A DNA stretch of 64,000 nt from Duodenibacillus intestinigallinarum. Lineage in GTDB: Bacteria; Pseudomonadota; Gammaproteobacteria; Burkholderiales; Burkholderiaceae_F. The notes under the pieces were generated by a model that saw nothing but the letters and a program-made list of their open reading frames with translations, was not told the origin of the DNA and did no database searches. The translations under genes and the position numbers were made by a program. This document shows positions 1 through 8,418 of the stretch, piece by piece. Every line of letters starts with the position of its first letter. Within the stretch, counting starts at the first letter, position 1. The stretch is taken from the NCBI GenBank assembly GCA_019117105.1, contig DXAH01000050.1, forward strand, positions 62,001-126,000, given 5' to 3'.

Positions 1-1
1 A

Positions 2-220
2 ATTGGAGCCGAGGAGGTCCAAGAGGCCTTACAGGAAGCAGGCGACGAGTTTGAACGGGCCTGGGTCGTTTGGAGTCGACGTTACGGGAATCCTCCCGAA
101 GACTACAAAGAGAAGACAAGACAGGCGAGATTTTTAGCCGCCCGTGGGTTTGGCTTTGATATGATTGAACGAGTCTTTGATAAAGCTCGCGAAGAAGCTT
201 GCAAAGACGAGGATGACTAA
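2..220 (+). CDS. recX: Regulatory protein RecX, C-terminal part (5' end outside window)
   Basis: An open frame from base 2 to a TAA at 218-220 gives the last 72 residues of a small, charged, helical protein. The end carries the RecX-type repeat pattern, with KTRQARFLAARGFGFD followed by an amphipathic helix and an acidic tail. RecX binds RecA filaments and limits recombinase activity. RecX upstream of sucC-sucD-TerC is a common Burkholderiales order, which supports the call. The start and most of the protein lie to the left of the window, so length cannot be judged. Confidence 0.8.
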   Translation: MGAEEVQEALQEAGDEFERAWVVWSRRYGNPPEDYKEKTRQARFLAARGFGFDMIERVFDKAREEACKDEDD

Positions 221-343
221 TGCGCCATCAAATCAAAGGAACCTGCGGTCGGAATCCTGTTGGGCAGTAAGTGCCTCCCGAAACTTCGACCGTAGTGTTT
301 CATCCTCGAAACCACAATCACAATAAAAAACGGTCAGTTTCAT

Positions 344-1687
344 ATGTCAGGTAGCACCAAACAGACAAACTTCGGATCACGCCTGGGATTTATTTTGGCT
401 TCGGCGGGTTCGGCCGTCGGGCTTGGGGCCATTTGGAAGTTCCCCTACATGGCCGGCACCAACGGCGGCGCCGTGTTCATGCTTCCTTATATCTTCTTTA
501 CCGTCACGGTCGGCATGGCGCTTTTGCTTGCTGAATTCGCGATGGGGCGCGCCGGTCGCAGCGGCCCGGTGGGCAGCCTTAACAACGTTTGCGGCAAGCC
601 CTGGGGCATTTTCGGCGGCATCGGCGTTTTTACTGTCTTCTTGATTCTTTCTTTCTATTCGATCGTAGGCGGCTGGTGTCTGAAGTACACCGCCGATGCG
701 GCAACCGGTGCTGGTCTCAAGATCGCGCCCGAGCAGCTGGGGGCTTATTTCGGGGCTTTCGTCTCCGATGGCGTGAGCTCCTATCTGATGCTGCTGCTTT
801 TCCTGTTCATCACGGCCATCGTCGTGTTGCGCGGCATCGACAAGGGGGTGGAGCGCTTTGCCAAGGTGCTGATGCCGGCGCTTTTCGTTTTGATGATCGT
901 GCTCATTATTCGCGGCGTCACGTTGCCCGGCGGTTGGGAAGGCGTGAAATTTCTCTTTATGCCCCGCTGGGAAGACTTCAGCGGTTCGGCGCTCTTTAAC
1001 GCCATGGGCTTTTGCTTTTTCTCGCTGTCGCTTGGCGCCGGGACCATGATCACCTACGGTACGTATCTGTCCGACAAGGCCAATCTTCCTGGCAGTGTCG
1101 GTTGGGTGGCGGTGCTTGCCATCCTCTCCTCTCTGCTGGGAGGCCTGATGGTGATGCCCGCCGTGTTTGCCTTCGGGCTCGATCCGGCCGCTGGTCCCGG
1201 GCTCACGTTCGTGACGATGCCCGCCATCTTCAGCAAGATGCCGATGGGGCAGCTTTTTGCAGTGTTCTTCTATGTGTGCCTTGTCGTGGCGGCCCTGACG
1301 AGCTCGGTGTCGATGCTTGAGGCCTGCACCGCTTTACTCAGTAAGGAATTCAATCTGCCGCGCCGCACCGCTATCTTCACGACTGTTGCCGGAGCCGCCG
1401 TTGTCGGCTTGATTGCCAACCTTTCCTTCGGTGCGTGGTCTGACGTGAAGTTCTTCGGCAAGAACATTTTCGATCTGCTTGACTTCGTCACGAGTAACGT
1501 CGGCATGCCTTTGTCGACCTTCGGCATCGCAATTGCCGCAGCTTGGGTGGCTTGGCCCGTGATGCGCAATCAGCTCAATTACGAAGGAGGCGTTTCGGAC
1601 TCGTGGCTTAAGGCCGCACGCATTCTGATTGGCGTTATTTCGCCCTTGTTCGTGCTGATCGTCGCCCTCGGCGGCCTGTTCGGCTAA
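344..1687 (+). CDS. Sodium-dependent transporter, SNF/NSS family (LeuT-like)
   Basis: This 447-residue polytopic membrane protein begins with the family signature: SRLGFILASAGSAVGLGAIW at residues 11-30, then KFPYMAGTNGGAVFMLPY. That matches the Na+/ligand-binding TM1 of bacterial neurotransmitter:sodium symporters. About 11 hydrophobic segments follow, the usual number for bacterial members, which often lack TM12. The likely role is Na+-coupled amino acid uptake; the substrate cannot be read from the sequence. No clear ribosome binding site precedes the ATG. It sits between recX and sucC, genes that are usually adjacent in Burkholderiales, so it may be an insertion into an old gene order. 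Confidence 0.9.
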   Translation: MSGSTKQTNFGSRLGFILASAGSAVGLGAIWKFPYMAGTNGGAVFMLPYIFFTVTVGMALLLAEFAMGRAGRSGPVGSLNNVCGKPWGIFGGIGVFTVFLILSFYSIVGGWCLKYTADAATGAGLKIAPEQLGAYFGAFVSDGVSSYLMLLLFLFITAIVVLRGIDKGVERFAKVLMPALFVLMIVLIIRGVTLPGGWEGVKFLFMPRWEDFSGSALFNAMGFCFFSLSLGAGTMITYGTYLSDKANLPGSVGWVAVLAILSSLLGGLMVMPAVFAFGLDPAAGPGLTFVTMPAIFSKMPMGQLFAVFFYVCLVVAALTSSVSMLEACTALLSKEFNLPRRTAIFTTVAGAAVVGLIANLSFGAWSDVKFFGKNIFDLLDFVTSNVGMPLSTFGIAIAAAWVAWPVMRNQLNYEGGVSDSWLKAARILIGVISPLFVLIVALGGLFG

Positions 1688-1775
1688 ACAATAGATTTTT
1701 TGACAGGGAGTGGAACCGGCAGAGTGGGAGCTCGATGCGTTGTAAAACGGATCATGTGCCGGTTTCTGAATAAAA

Positions 1776-2948
1776 ATGAAAATTCATGAGTATCAAGCCA
1801 AGGCGCTTTTTGCGGCGGCAGGGATTCCTGTCGCCGCCGGGCGTCCGGCGTTTTCCGTCGAAGAGGCGGTGGAGGCGGCCGAGCAAATCGGCGGCAGCTG
1901 TTGGGCAGTCAAGGCTCAGATTCACGCGGGCGGCCGCGGCAAGGCGGGCGGCGTCAAAATTGCCCGTTCCTTGGAAGAAGTTAGAGCGGCAGCTTCCGAC
2001 ATTCTGGGAAAGGTGTTGGTTACGCCGCAGACCGGACCGCAGGGTAAGCGTGTCGAGCGTCTGTATATCGAAGCGGCGGCCGACATCGCAGCTGAGTTCT
2101 ATGCCGCTGTGCTCGTTGATCGCGTCACGCAGACGATTTGCCTGATGGCAAGCTGCAGTGGCGGGATGGACATCGAAGAGGTCGCCAAGACCAAGCCCGA
2201 AACTCTTTTGAAGCTTGCCGTTGATCCTGGCATCGGCCTGACCGACGAAGCCTCGCTGGCACTTGCTAAGGTGTTGGGCTTTGCCGGCGAGACTGTGGAG
2301 AAGGCTGCCGATTTCTTCCGACGGCTCTATCGCGTGTTTGTTGACAACGATGCCTCTCTTGTTGAGGTCAATCCTTTTGCGCTGCTTGCTGACGGCTCGC
2401 TTCAGGCGCTCGACGCCAAGATGACGTTCGACGACAATGCTCTGTGGCGCCATCCGGAGTTTGAGGCTTTGCGTGATCCGAGTGAAGAGGATCCGCTGGA
2501 GATGCGAGCTAAGGCAAGTCAGCTGAGCTATATCGCACTCGACGGTAACATTGCCTGCATGGTCAACGGCGCAGGTCTTGCTATGGCCACAATGGATGCC
2601 ATCAAGCTTTACGGAGGCGAACCTGCCAACTTCCTTGACGTCGGCGGCAGCGCGACGGTCGAGAAGGTGACGTCGGCTTTCGAAATCATGCTGTCCAATC
2701 CGAAGGTGAGCACGGTGCTCGTTAATATTTTCGGCGGCATCATGCGCTGCGACACGATTGCCGAGGGCATCGTGGAGGCGTGCCGCCGCGCCAAGCTCTC
2801 CGTTCCGATGGTGATCCGCATGAACGGAACCAACGAAGAGATCGGCCGCAAGATTCTTGCCGAAAGCGGCCTGTCGATCATCATGGCCGACAACATGGCG
2901 CAGGCGGCGCATAAAGCCGTGGAAGCCGCGCAAGGAGGTGCGAAATGA
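1776..2948 (+). CDS. sucC: Succinate-CoA ligase (ADP-forming), beta subunit
   Basis: This 390-residue protein has an ATP-grasp N-terminal half starting MKIHEYQAKALFAAAGIPV and a CoA-ligase C-terminal half with LVNIFGGIMRCDTIAEGI near residue 315. It carries out substrate-level phosphorylation in the TCA cycle (succinyl-CoA + ADP + Pi to succinate + ATP) as a partner of SucD. Length matches the family (about 388). Its TGA overlaps the sucD start (ATGA), implying translational coupling. A long antisense frame at 1752-2933 is only a shadow of its codon bias. Confidence 0.97.
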   Translation: MKIHEYQAKALFAAAGIPVAAGRPAFSVEEAVEAAEQIGGSCWAVKAQIHAGGRGKAGGVKIARSLEEVRAAASDILGKVLVTPQTGPQGKRVERLYIEAAADIAAEFYAAVLVDRVTQTICLMASCSGGMDIEEVAKTKPETLLKLAVDPGIGLTDEASLALAKVLGFAGETVEKAADFFRRLYRVFVDNDASLVEVNPFALLADGSLQALDAKMTFDDNALWRHPEFEALRDPSEEDPLEMRAKASQLSYIALDGNIACMVNGAGLAMATMDAIKLYGGEPANFLDVGGSATVEKVTSAFEIMLSNPKVSTVLVNIFGGIMRCDTIAEGIVEACRRAKLSVPMVIRMNGTNEEIGRKILAESGLSIIMADNMAQAAHKAVEAAQGGAK

Positions 2949-3823
2949 GCATTCTTGTCAACAGCTCCACGCGCGTGATCACGCAGGGCATGACCGGCAA
3001 GACGGGGGCATTTCACACTCGAGCCTGCCGCGCCTACGCCAACCCCGACAACTTTGTGGCCGGCGTCAATCCCCGCAAGGCGGGCACCGATATGGACGGC
3101 ATTCCGATCTACGGCACGGTTGCCGAGGCTAAAGCCGCCACCGGCGCTAATGCGTCCGTGATTTACGTGCCGCCGGCGGGCGCAGCTGCAGCGATTCTTG
3201 AAGCTGTGGAAGCTGAGCTTGATCTGGTCGTTTGCATCACGGAAGGCATTCCGGTGCTTGATATGCTTCGCGTGAAAAGCCGTATGCGCGAACTCGGCAG
3301 TAAGACGCTTCTGCTGGGGCCGAACTGCCCGGGTCTGATCACGCCCGAAGAAATGAAGATCGGCATCATGCCAGGGCATATTTGCCGCAAGGGTCGCATT
3401 GGTGTGGTGAGCCGCTCCGGCACGCTTACGTACGAAGCAGTGGCGCAGCTTACCGACCTTGGCCTGGGCCAGTCGACGGCCGTGGGTATCGGAGGTGATC
3501 CGGTCAACGGTTTAAAGCACGTCGATGTGCTCAAACTCTTTAATGAGGATCCGGAAACAGACGCAGTGGTCATGATCGGTGAGATCGGTGGCAGCGACGA
3601 GGAAATTGCGGCGCAGTGGGCACGCGACAACATGACCAAGCCCGTTGTTGGCTTCATTGCCGGTGTGACGGCCCCGGTCGGTAAGCGCATGGGGCATGCA
3701 GGTGCCATCATTGACGCGGGCCGAGGAACGGCCGAAGAAAAGATCCGAGTCCTCAACGATTGCGGTATCCGTACGACGAGAGATCCGTCGGAAATTGGCA
3801 AACTGCTTGCCTCCGTCCTCTGA
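2945..3823 (+). CDS. sucD: Succinate-CoA ligase (ADP-forming), alpha subunit
   Basis: This 292-residue protein has an N-terminal CoA-binding Rossmann fold (VITQGMTGKTGAFHT near residue 11) and the phosphohistidine region GHAGAIIDAGRGTAEEK near residue 249, whose His is phosphorylated in catalysis. NCPG at about residue 123 is also typical. It overlaps sucC by 4 bp and forms the alpha/beta enzyme with it. Length is normal for the family (about 290). Confidence 0.97.
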   Translation: MSILVNSSTRVITQGMTGKTGAFHTRACRAYANPDNFVAGVNPRKAGTDMDGIPIYGTVAEAKAATGANASVIYVPPAGAAAAILEAVEAELDLVVCITEGIPVLDMLRVKSRMRELGSKTLLLGPNCPGLITPEEMKIGIMPGHICRKGRIGVVSRSGTLTYEAVAQLTDLGLGQSTAVGIGGDPVNGLKHVDVLKLFNEDPETDAVVMIGEIGGSDEEIAAQWARDNMTKPVVGFIAGVTAPVGKRMGHAGAIIDAGRGTAEEKIRVLNDCGIRTTRDPSEIGKLLASVL

Positions 3824-3961
3824 AAAACCCGCAAAAGCCCGCACAAACAAAGACAAGGCTAATTTTGTTGAGATAGGATAAGCAAACTTGGCGCGCCGAT
3901 CCGATGTGAGCCGGTCTGCGCACAACATCCGTAAATCAAAAAATCAGGAGCAATTTCCACC

Positions 3962-4711
3962 ATGGAATGGCTGTGGGATCTATTGGTTAATCTTCATTGG
4001 GGTGCCGTCGGTCAGATCATCATGATCGACATTCTCCTCGGTGGCGACAATGCGGTCGTTATTGCGCTCGCTTGCCGCAATCTGCCGCACGAACAGCGCC
4101 TGAAGGGCGTGTTCTGGGGTACGTTCGGCGCGATTGCGCTGCGCGTGATCCTCATCACGTTTGCCGTCATGCTGCTCGATCTGCCCTTCCTAAAGATGGT
4201 GGGTGCGGCGCTTCTCGTGTGGATCGGTGTCAAGCTTTTGGTGCCTGAAGACGAACACGAAAGCGAAAAGATTGAGGGCTCGGCCAAGCTCTTGGGAGCT
4301 ATTAAGACGATTATTGTGGCCGACTTCGTGATGAGTCTCGACAACGTGATTGCCATTGCGGGCGCCGCTCAGCAGGCTCACGATGACCATCAGACGATGT
4401 TGGTGATCTTCGGTCTTCTGGTTTCCGTGCCCTTTATTGTGTTCGGCAGCCAGATCGTTCTTCGACTGCTTGATCGCTTCCCCGTGATCGTGTGGATCGG
4501 CGGCGGTCTGTTGGGCTGGATCGGCGGCGGTCTGGTGACTTCCGACGGCTTTGTCGTCAAGCACTTCCCAGATGCGGCGACCTATCACTATCCTGCCGCG
4601 GTGGTCGGTGCCATTCTGGTGGTGCTGTTGGGCTGGATCTTTGCCCGACGCGCCAAGGAAAGAGCCAAGGGACGTCCGGCGCATCAGGTGGGCGGTGGTA
4701 CGACGTCCTAA
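3962..4711 (+). CDS. TerC family integral membrane protein
   Basis: This 249-residue protein has about seven hydrophobic segments and the two TerC signatures: LGGDNAVVIALACRNLP near residue 27 and SLDNVIAIAGAA near residue 125, both with acidic residues inside the membrane. TerC/YkoY/YjbE-type proteins are linked to metal ion (often manganese) export or loading of exported metalloproteins; the ion here is unknown. It follows sucCD by 138 bp, as in many Burkholderiales. AGGAGC lies about 8 nt before the ATG. A strong bidirectional terminator follows. Confidence 0.9.
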   Translation: MEWLWDLLVNLHWGAVGQIIMIDILLGGDNAVVIALACRNLPHEQRLKGVFWGTFGAIALRVILITFAVMLLDLPFLKMVGAALLVWIGVKLLVPEDEHESEKIEGSAKLLGAIKTIIVADFVMSLDNVIAIAGAAQQAHDDHQTMLVIFGLLVSVPFIVFGSQIVLRLLDRFPVIVWIGGGLLGWIGGGLVTSDGFVVKHFPDAATYHYPAAVVGAILVVLLGWIFARRAKERAKGRPAHQVGGGTTS

Positions 4712-4733
4712 GAGGCAATAAGCACTCTAAGCA

Positions 4734-4770
4734 AAACGGCAGAGCAGCTTTTCGGGCGGCTCTGCCGTTT
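4734..4770. terminator. Bidirectional intrinsic terminator between terC-like gene and gmhB
   Basis: A perfect 12-bp inverted repeat, AAACGGCAGAGC at 4734-4745 and its complement at 4759-4770, has a 13-nt loop. The arms end in A-rich or T-rich bases, so it can terminate transcripts from both converging genes. Confidence 0.85.
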
Positions 4771-4793
4771 GTTCAAGCGGACTGCGGAAAGAC

Positions 4794-5342
4794 TCAGAGG
4801 CCGAGTTCGGCCACTGCCGTGGCAAGCGAACGGGAGACGCCGGTGCCGGCATCGGTTGTTTGCGGTGCTTCAAGACCGTCCTTGCCGAGCAGAATGCGGC
4901 GGGGAATGCCTGCGGCCTGCGCGGCCTTCATGTCGCTTTCCTTGTCGCCGAACAGAATGCTTTGCGACAGATCGATGGCCATCTCTTCGGCGGCTCGCAG
5001 AATCATGCCGGGCTGAGGCTTGCGGCAGGTACAAGCGACCTTGTATTGGCCGAGCGCTTTTTCCGGATGGTGCGGGCAGAAGTAGATGCCGGCCAAAGGG
5101 GCTCCTGCTTCCTCAAACATCCGACACATGTAGACGTTGAGCGCCTCGAAATCGGTCTCCGTGTAGTAGCCGCGGCCGATGCCCGACTGGTTGGTCACGA
5201 CCACGAGCGCGTAGCCCGCTTCGTAAAGCTTGCGAGCGGCGTCCAAAACACCTTCAACCCACTCGAAATCCTCGCGACGGCACACGTAGGCGTGATCGAT
5301 GTTGATCACGCCGTCGCGATCGAGAAAAGCGGCTTTGCGCAT
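4794..5342 (-). CDS. gmhB: D-glycero-beta-D-manno-heptose-1,7-bisphosphate 7-phosphatase
   Basis: This 182-residue HAD-superfamily phosphatase has the nucleophile motif FLDRDGVIN near residues 6-14. The GmhB zinc loop is visible as YFCPHHPE followed by CTCRKPQPGMI around residues 93-117. It removes the C7 phosphate in ADP-heptose synthesis for the LPS inner core. It lies 2 bp downstream of hldD and is the last gene of the rfaE1-hldD-gmhB group. Length is normal for the family. Confidence 0.95.
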   Translation of the reverse strand: MRKAAFLDRDGVINIDHAYVCRREDFEWVEGVLDAARKLYEAGYALVVVTNQSGIGRGYYTETDFEALNVYMCRMFEEAGAPLAGIYFCPHHPEKALGQYKVACTCRKPQPGMILRAAEEMAIDLSQSILFGDKESDMKAAQAAGIPRRILLGKDGLEAPQTTDAGTGVSRSLATAVAELGL

Positions 5343-5344
5343 CG

Positions 5345-6340
5345 TCAGGCACGCTCTCCCGTGGGATAGGTTTCGCTCAGGTACTGCATATACTTGGCCG
5401 TACCCTGCTGCACGGTGTGCAGTTCGCCTTCATAACCCGCTGCGCGCAGGTTGGTGAGATCCGCTTGGGTGTAAGCCTGATACTTGCCCTTAAGAGCTTC
5501 GGGGAAGGGAATATATTCGATCAGTCCCTTGGAAACGGCTTCCTCAAGCGTATAGTCAGTGCCCGAAAGCGAATTGACCACCGTAAGGGCCACGTCGTTG
5601 AAGGGCTGAGCGCGGCCTGAGCCGCAGTTGAAGATGCCCGATTTGCCCGCCGTCATGAAGTACATGGCGATGTCGATGACGTCTTCGACAAAGACGAAGT
5701 CGCGCATCTGGCAGCCGTTGCCGTAGCCGAGGCAGCCTTCAAAGAGCTTGACGCGGCCTTCTTTCTTGAACTGGAAATACTGGTGAAAGGCAACGGAGGC
5801 CATGCGGCCCTTGTGCTGTTCGTGCGGACCGTAGACATTGAAATAACGCATGCCGGCGACGGGAGCCGTAAGCGACTTCATGTTGGCGCGCAGCACCTGA
5901 TCGAACAAGTACTTCGAGTAGCCGTAGACGTTAAGCGGACCTTCGTAGGCGACGTCCTCGACGAAAACCTGCGAGGCGCCGTACGTGGCCGCGGAACTCG
6001 CGTAGATGAAAGGAACGCGGTGCTTCTGAGCCCAGTTAAAGAGGTCGAGCGTGTAGCGGTAGTTGTTCTCCATCATGTAGCGGCCGTCGGTTTCCATCGT
6101 GTCCGAGCAGGCACCCTGATGAAAGATCACTTCGGGAATGGGCAGCTCATCGCGGCGAACGCGTTCGATGAAGTCGTTCTTGTCGAAATAGTCGCTGATC
6201 GAGCATTTGGCCAGATTCAGAAACTTTTCGCTCTTGGTGAGATTGTCTACGGCAATGACGTCCTTATAGCCGCGGCGGTTGAGTTCGAGCACGTTGTTGC
6301 AGCCGATGAAGCCGGCCGCGCCGGTAACCAGAATGGACAT
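5345..6340 (-). CDS. hldD: ADP-L-glycero-D-manno-heptose 6-epimerase
   Basis: This 331-residue short-chain dehydrogenase-type epimerase has the NAD(P)-binding VTGAAGFIG at residues 5-13 and the catalytic Tyr-x3-Lys in VYGYSKYLFDQ near residue 140. The family motif GACSDTMETDG near residue 77 is also present. It converts ADP-D,D-heptose to ADP-L,D-heptose for LPS inner core synthesis. Its ATG shares one base with the rfaE1 stop (TAATG), so the two are translationally coupled. Confidence 0.97.
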   Translation of the reverse strand: MSILVTGAAGFIGCNNVLELNRRGYKDVIAVDNLTKSEKFLNLAKCSISDYFDKNDFIERVRRDELPIPEVIFHQGACSDTMETDGRYMMENNYRYTLDLFNWAQKHRVPFIYASSAATYGASQVFVEDVAYEGPLNVYGYSKYLFDQVLRANMKSLTAPVAGMRYFNVYGPHEQHKGRMASVAFHQYFQFKKEGRVKLFEGCLGYGNGCQMRDFVFVEDVIDIAMYFMTAGKSGIFNCGSGRAQPFNDVALTVVNSLSGTDYTLEEAVSKGLIEYIPFPEALKGKYQAYTQADLTNLRAAGYEGELHTVQQGTAKYMQYLSETYPTGERA

Positions 6341-7272
6341 TAGTGTTCCCCTTCGAAAAGTTCTTTGTAGCTCACGGAAGCGGTGCCGAGCTTGCCCACG
6401 ACAATGCCGCCGGCGCGGTTGGCGATGCGAACGGCTTCCTGTAGGTCGGCACCTGCGGCAAGCATGGCGGCCGTGACGGCAATCACGGTGTCGCCGGCGC
6501 CCGAGACGTCGAACACTTCGCGCGCCTGGGCGGGAACGGTGAGTTCACCGTCGGCCGAGTAAAGCGTCATGCCTTCTTCGCTGCGGGTCAGAAGCAGAGC
6601 CTTTAGGTCGAGCTCTTCGCGCAGGCGCTGTGCCTTGTTGCGCAATTCTTCTTCAGACGACCAACTGCCGGTGACCATAGCGAGTTCCGCTCGGTTGGGC
6701 GTGATGAGCGTGGCGCCCTTGTAGCGGCTATAGTCGCTTCCCTTGGGATCAATCAAAACGGGGACGCCGACCTGACGGGCGTGTTCGATCATCTGGCGAA
6801 TGTGATTGAGGCCGCCCTTGCCGTAGTCGGAGAGAACCACGGCATCGGCGCGTTCGACCTGCTCGTTGAACGAACCGAGAATGGCTGCCAGAACTTCTCG
6901 CGTTGGCGCGTCTTCAAAGTCGGCGCGCAACATCTGTTGCTGGCGCGCAATGATGCGCAGCTTGACGGTCGTTTTGATCGAAGGATCGGTCTGAAGCAGC
7001 GATTCAATGCCGGAAGCTTCCAGAAGCGAACGTAGCGTGTGGCCGGCTTCATCCTCTCCGGCAACGCTCATAAGAGAAGCTTTGGCGCCGAGTGTGGTGA
7101 TGTTGAGCGCGACATTGGCGGCGCCGCCCAAACGGGCGTCGGTGCGCAGTACTCGCACAACGGGAACCGGCGCTTCGGGAGAAATGCGCTCGGCGTCGCC
7201 AAACCAATACTGATCGAGCATGCAGTCGCCGACCACGAGAACGCGTTTGTCGGCAAGAACGGATGAATCCAT
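6340..7272 (-). CDS. rfaE1: D-glycero-beta-D-manno-heptose-7-phosphate kinase (kinase-only HldE type)
   Basis: This 310-residue PfkB-fold kinase has LVVGDCMLDQYWFG near the N-terminus, GGAANVALN, and the catalytic anion hole DVSGAGDTV near residue 256. Only the kinase domain is present; the adenylyltransferase domain of fused HldE is absent and must be a separate gene elsewhere, as is usual in betaproteobacteria. I use the ATG at 7272 because AAGGAA lies about 6 nt before it; an in-frame start at 7293 lacks a site. It phosphorylates heptose-7-phosphate at C1. Confidence 0.93.
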   Translation of the reverse strand: MDSSVLADKRVLVVGDCMLDQYWFGDAERISPEAPVPVVRVLRTDARLGGAANVALNITTLGAKASLMSVAGEDEAGHTLRSLLEASGIESLLQTDPSIKTTVKLRIIARQQQMLRADFEDAPTREVLAAILGSFNEQVERADAVVLSDYGKGGLNHIRQMIEHARQVGVPVLIDPKGSDYSRYKGATLITPNRAELAMVTGSWSSEEELRNKAQRLREELDLKALLLTRSEEGMTLYSADGELTVPAQAREVFDVSGAGDTVIAVTAAMLAAGADLQEAVRIANRAGGIVVGKLGTASVSYKELFEGEH

Positions 7273-7393
7273 GAATTTCCTTTCAAATATCAAAAGCGCG
7301 ACGGCTTGGAGCCGGTGAAAATTCGCGCTTTAAGCTCGCCGCCCATTTTAACGAAAGGCCGCGGAATTCCGCATGTGTCAGTGAGAGGTGAAT

Positions 7394-8416
7394 TTACTCG
7401 GAAAGGTCGGCGTCGTTTGCAGTTGATCGGTTTTGCTGTGCCTGAGGACGTCGACTTTTCTGCGCCAGTCGACTTTGCGCAGGATGCCAGAAGTCAAAGA
7501 AGTTGAACCAGTCGTAGGGACTTTTTAAAAGTCGGGATTCCAGCGTCCGTACCCAGGCATTGGCCATGGCCGAAAGCGTTTGCGAGCGTTTGGCACGAGC
7601 AACAGGGACGCCGTCGTAGATGCGCGTAAACGAGACGCGGTAGCGCGCCGCGCTTTGAGGTTCCGTTTCCCGTGTGCAGATCATGCTCCAGGCCGAACAT
7701 TTCAGAAGTGTGGCGAGCAGAAACGGGCCGAGCGCCAAGGGGGCTTCTTCTCCCAAAAAGGGAACGCGTACGCAGGCTGAAGAACCGATCGGAGTGCGGT
7801 CAGCGACGATCACGATCCAATGACCGGCTTCGATGATTTCAGACATTTGTACGGCCGTCTGAGGGCCCACATCGGTCACCTGAAGATGACGTACGGCAAA
7901 TTTAGGATTGAGTTTGGAGACAACTTCGGTAAAACGCGCAGCGTGTGCTGTATGCGTGAGCACGTAGACTAAACGATTTTTGGTGGCTTCGCTTTTTTCC
8001 AGTTCAGTTTCGCCGATGAATTGACAGAGCTCCTGACAGCCAGTGTGTGCTGTGATGATGATTGCTCCTCTGGGGTCGGCGAGGAGTTCGGGGACGCCTT
8101 CAACAGCTAGGTCTTTTGCAGTAAAAAAGCCCGAGACAGCCAGTAGTTTGTCGAGAATCGTGTCGGCAAAGCGCCAGATGTGCTTGAGTGTCGCCAAACA
8201 GCCCGGACGCGGTTCTTTTTTTGTGCGCGCGACGTGATCAAGATAGAGTCGGCTTGCGCATCGCGCCGTGGGACTCACGAGCCAGTAAAAAACGATGACG
8301 GGCCACAGACTGAGGTGAAAAAGCGTGCGTCCGCCGAGGCGAAAAACGGTAAGAAGCAGCGAAATGCCTGCCGTGTTCGTCTTTTCCTGTGTTTCGGACC
8401 AATGCTTGGCAGCCAT
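7394..8416 (-). CDS. LpxL/HtrB-like acyltransferase of the aryl-polyene cluster
   Basis: This 340-residue protein has a hydrophobic N-terminal segment (HLSLWPVIVFYWLVS) and an acyltransferase catalytic motif H-x4-E in ITAHTGCQELCQF, as in lipid A late acyltransferases. IVIVADRTP further on is the usual second block. The ATG at 8416 starts 2 bp after the upstream glycosyltransferase stop; a longer reading frame upstream would overlap that gene. In Escherichia coli APE clusters a glycosyltransferase and this acyltransferase form one protein (ApeJ); here they are two genes. The likely role is acylation of the membrane anchor of the polyene. It is the last gene of the cluster. Confidence 0.8.
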   Translation of the reverse strand: MAAKHWSETQEKTNTAGISLLLTVFRLGGRTLFHLSLWPVIVFYWLVSPTARCASRLYLDHVARTKKEPRPGCLATLKHIWRFADTILDKLLAVSGFFTAKDLAVEGVPELLADPRGAIIITAHTGCQELCQFIGETELEKSEATKNRLVYVLTHTAHAARFTEVVSKLNPKFAVRHLQVTDVGPQTAVQMSEIIEAGHWIVIVADRTPIGSSACVRVPFLGEEAPLALGPFLLATLLKCSAWSMICTRETEPQSAARYRVSFTRIYDGVPVARAKRSQTLSAMANAWVRTLESRLLKSPYDWFNFFDFWHPAQSRLAQKSRRPQAQQNRSTANDADLSE

Positions 8417-8418
8417 GG

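Noticed and set aside
1752..2933. Minus-strand open frame of 393 codons
   Set aside because: It lies wholly opposite sucC, has no recognisable domain, and reflects the codon bias of sucC.
7360..7375. Palindrome GCGGAATTCCGC between the polyene cluster and rfaE1
   Set aside because: A perfect palindrome without a loop or a T-run is not a terminator, and it is too short to call an operator.
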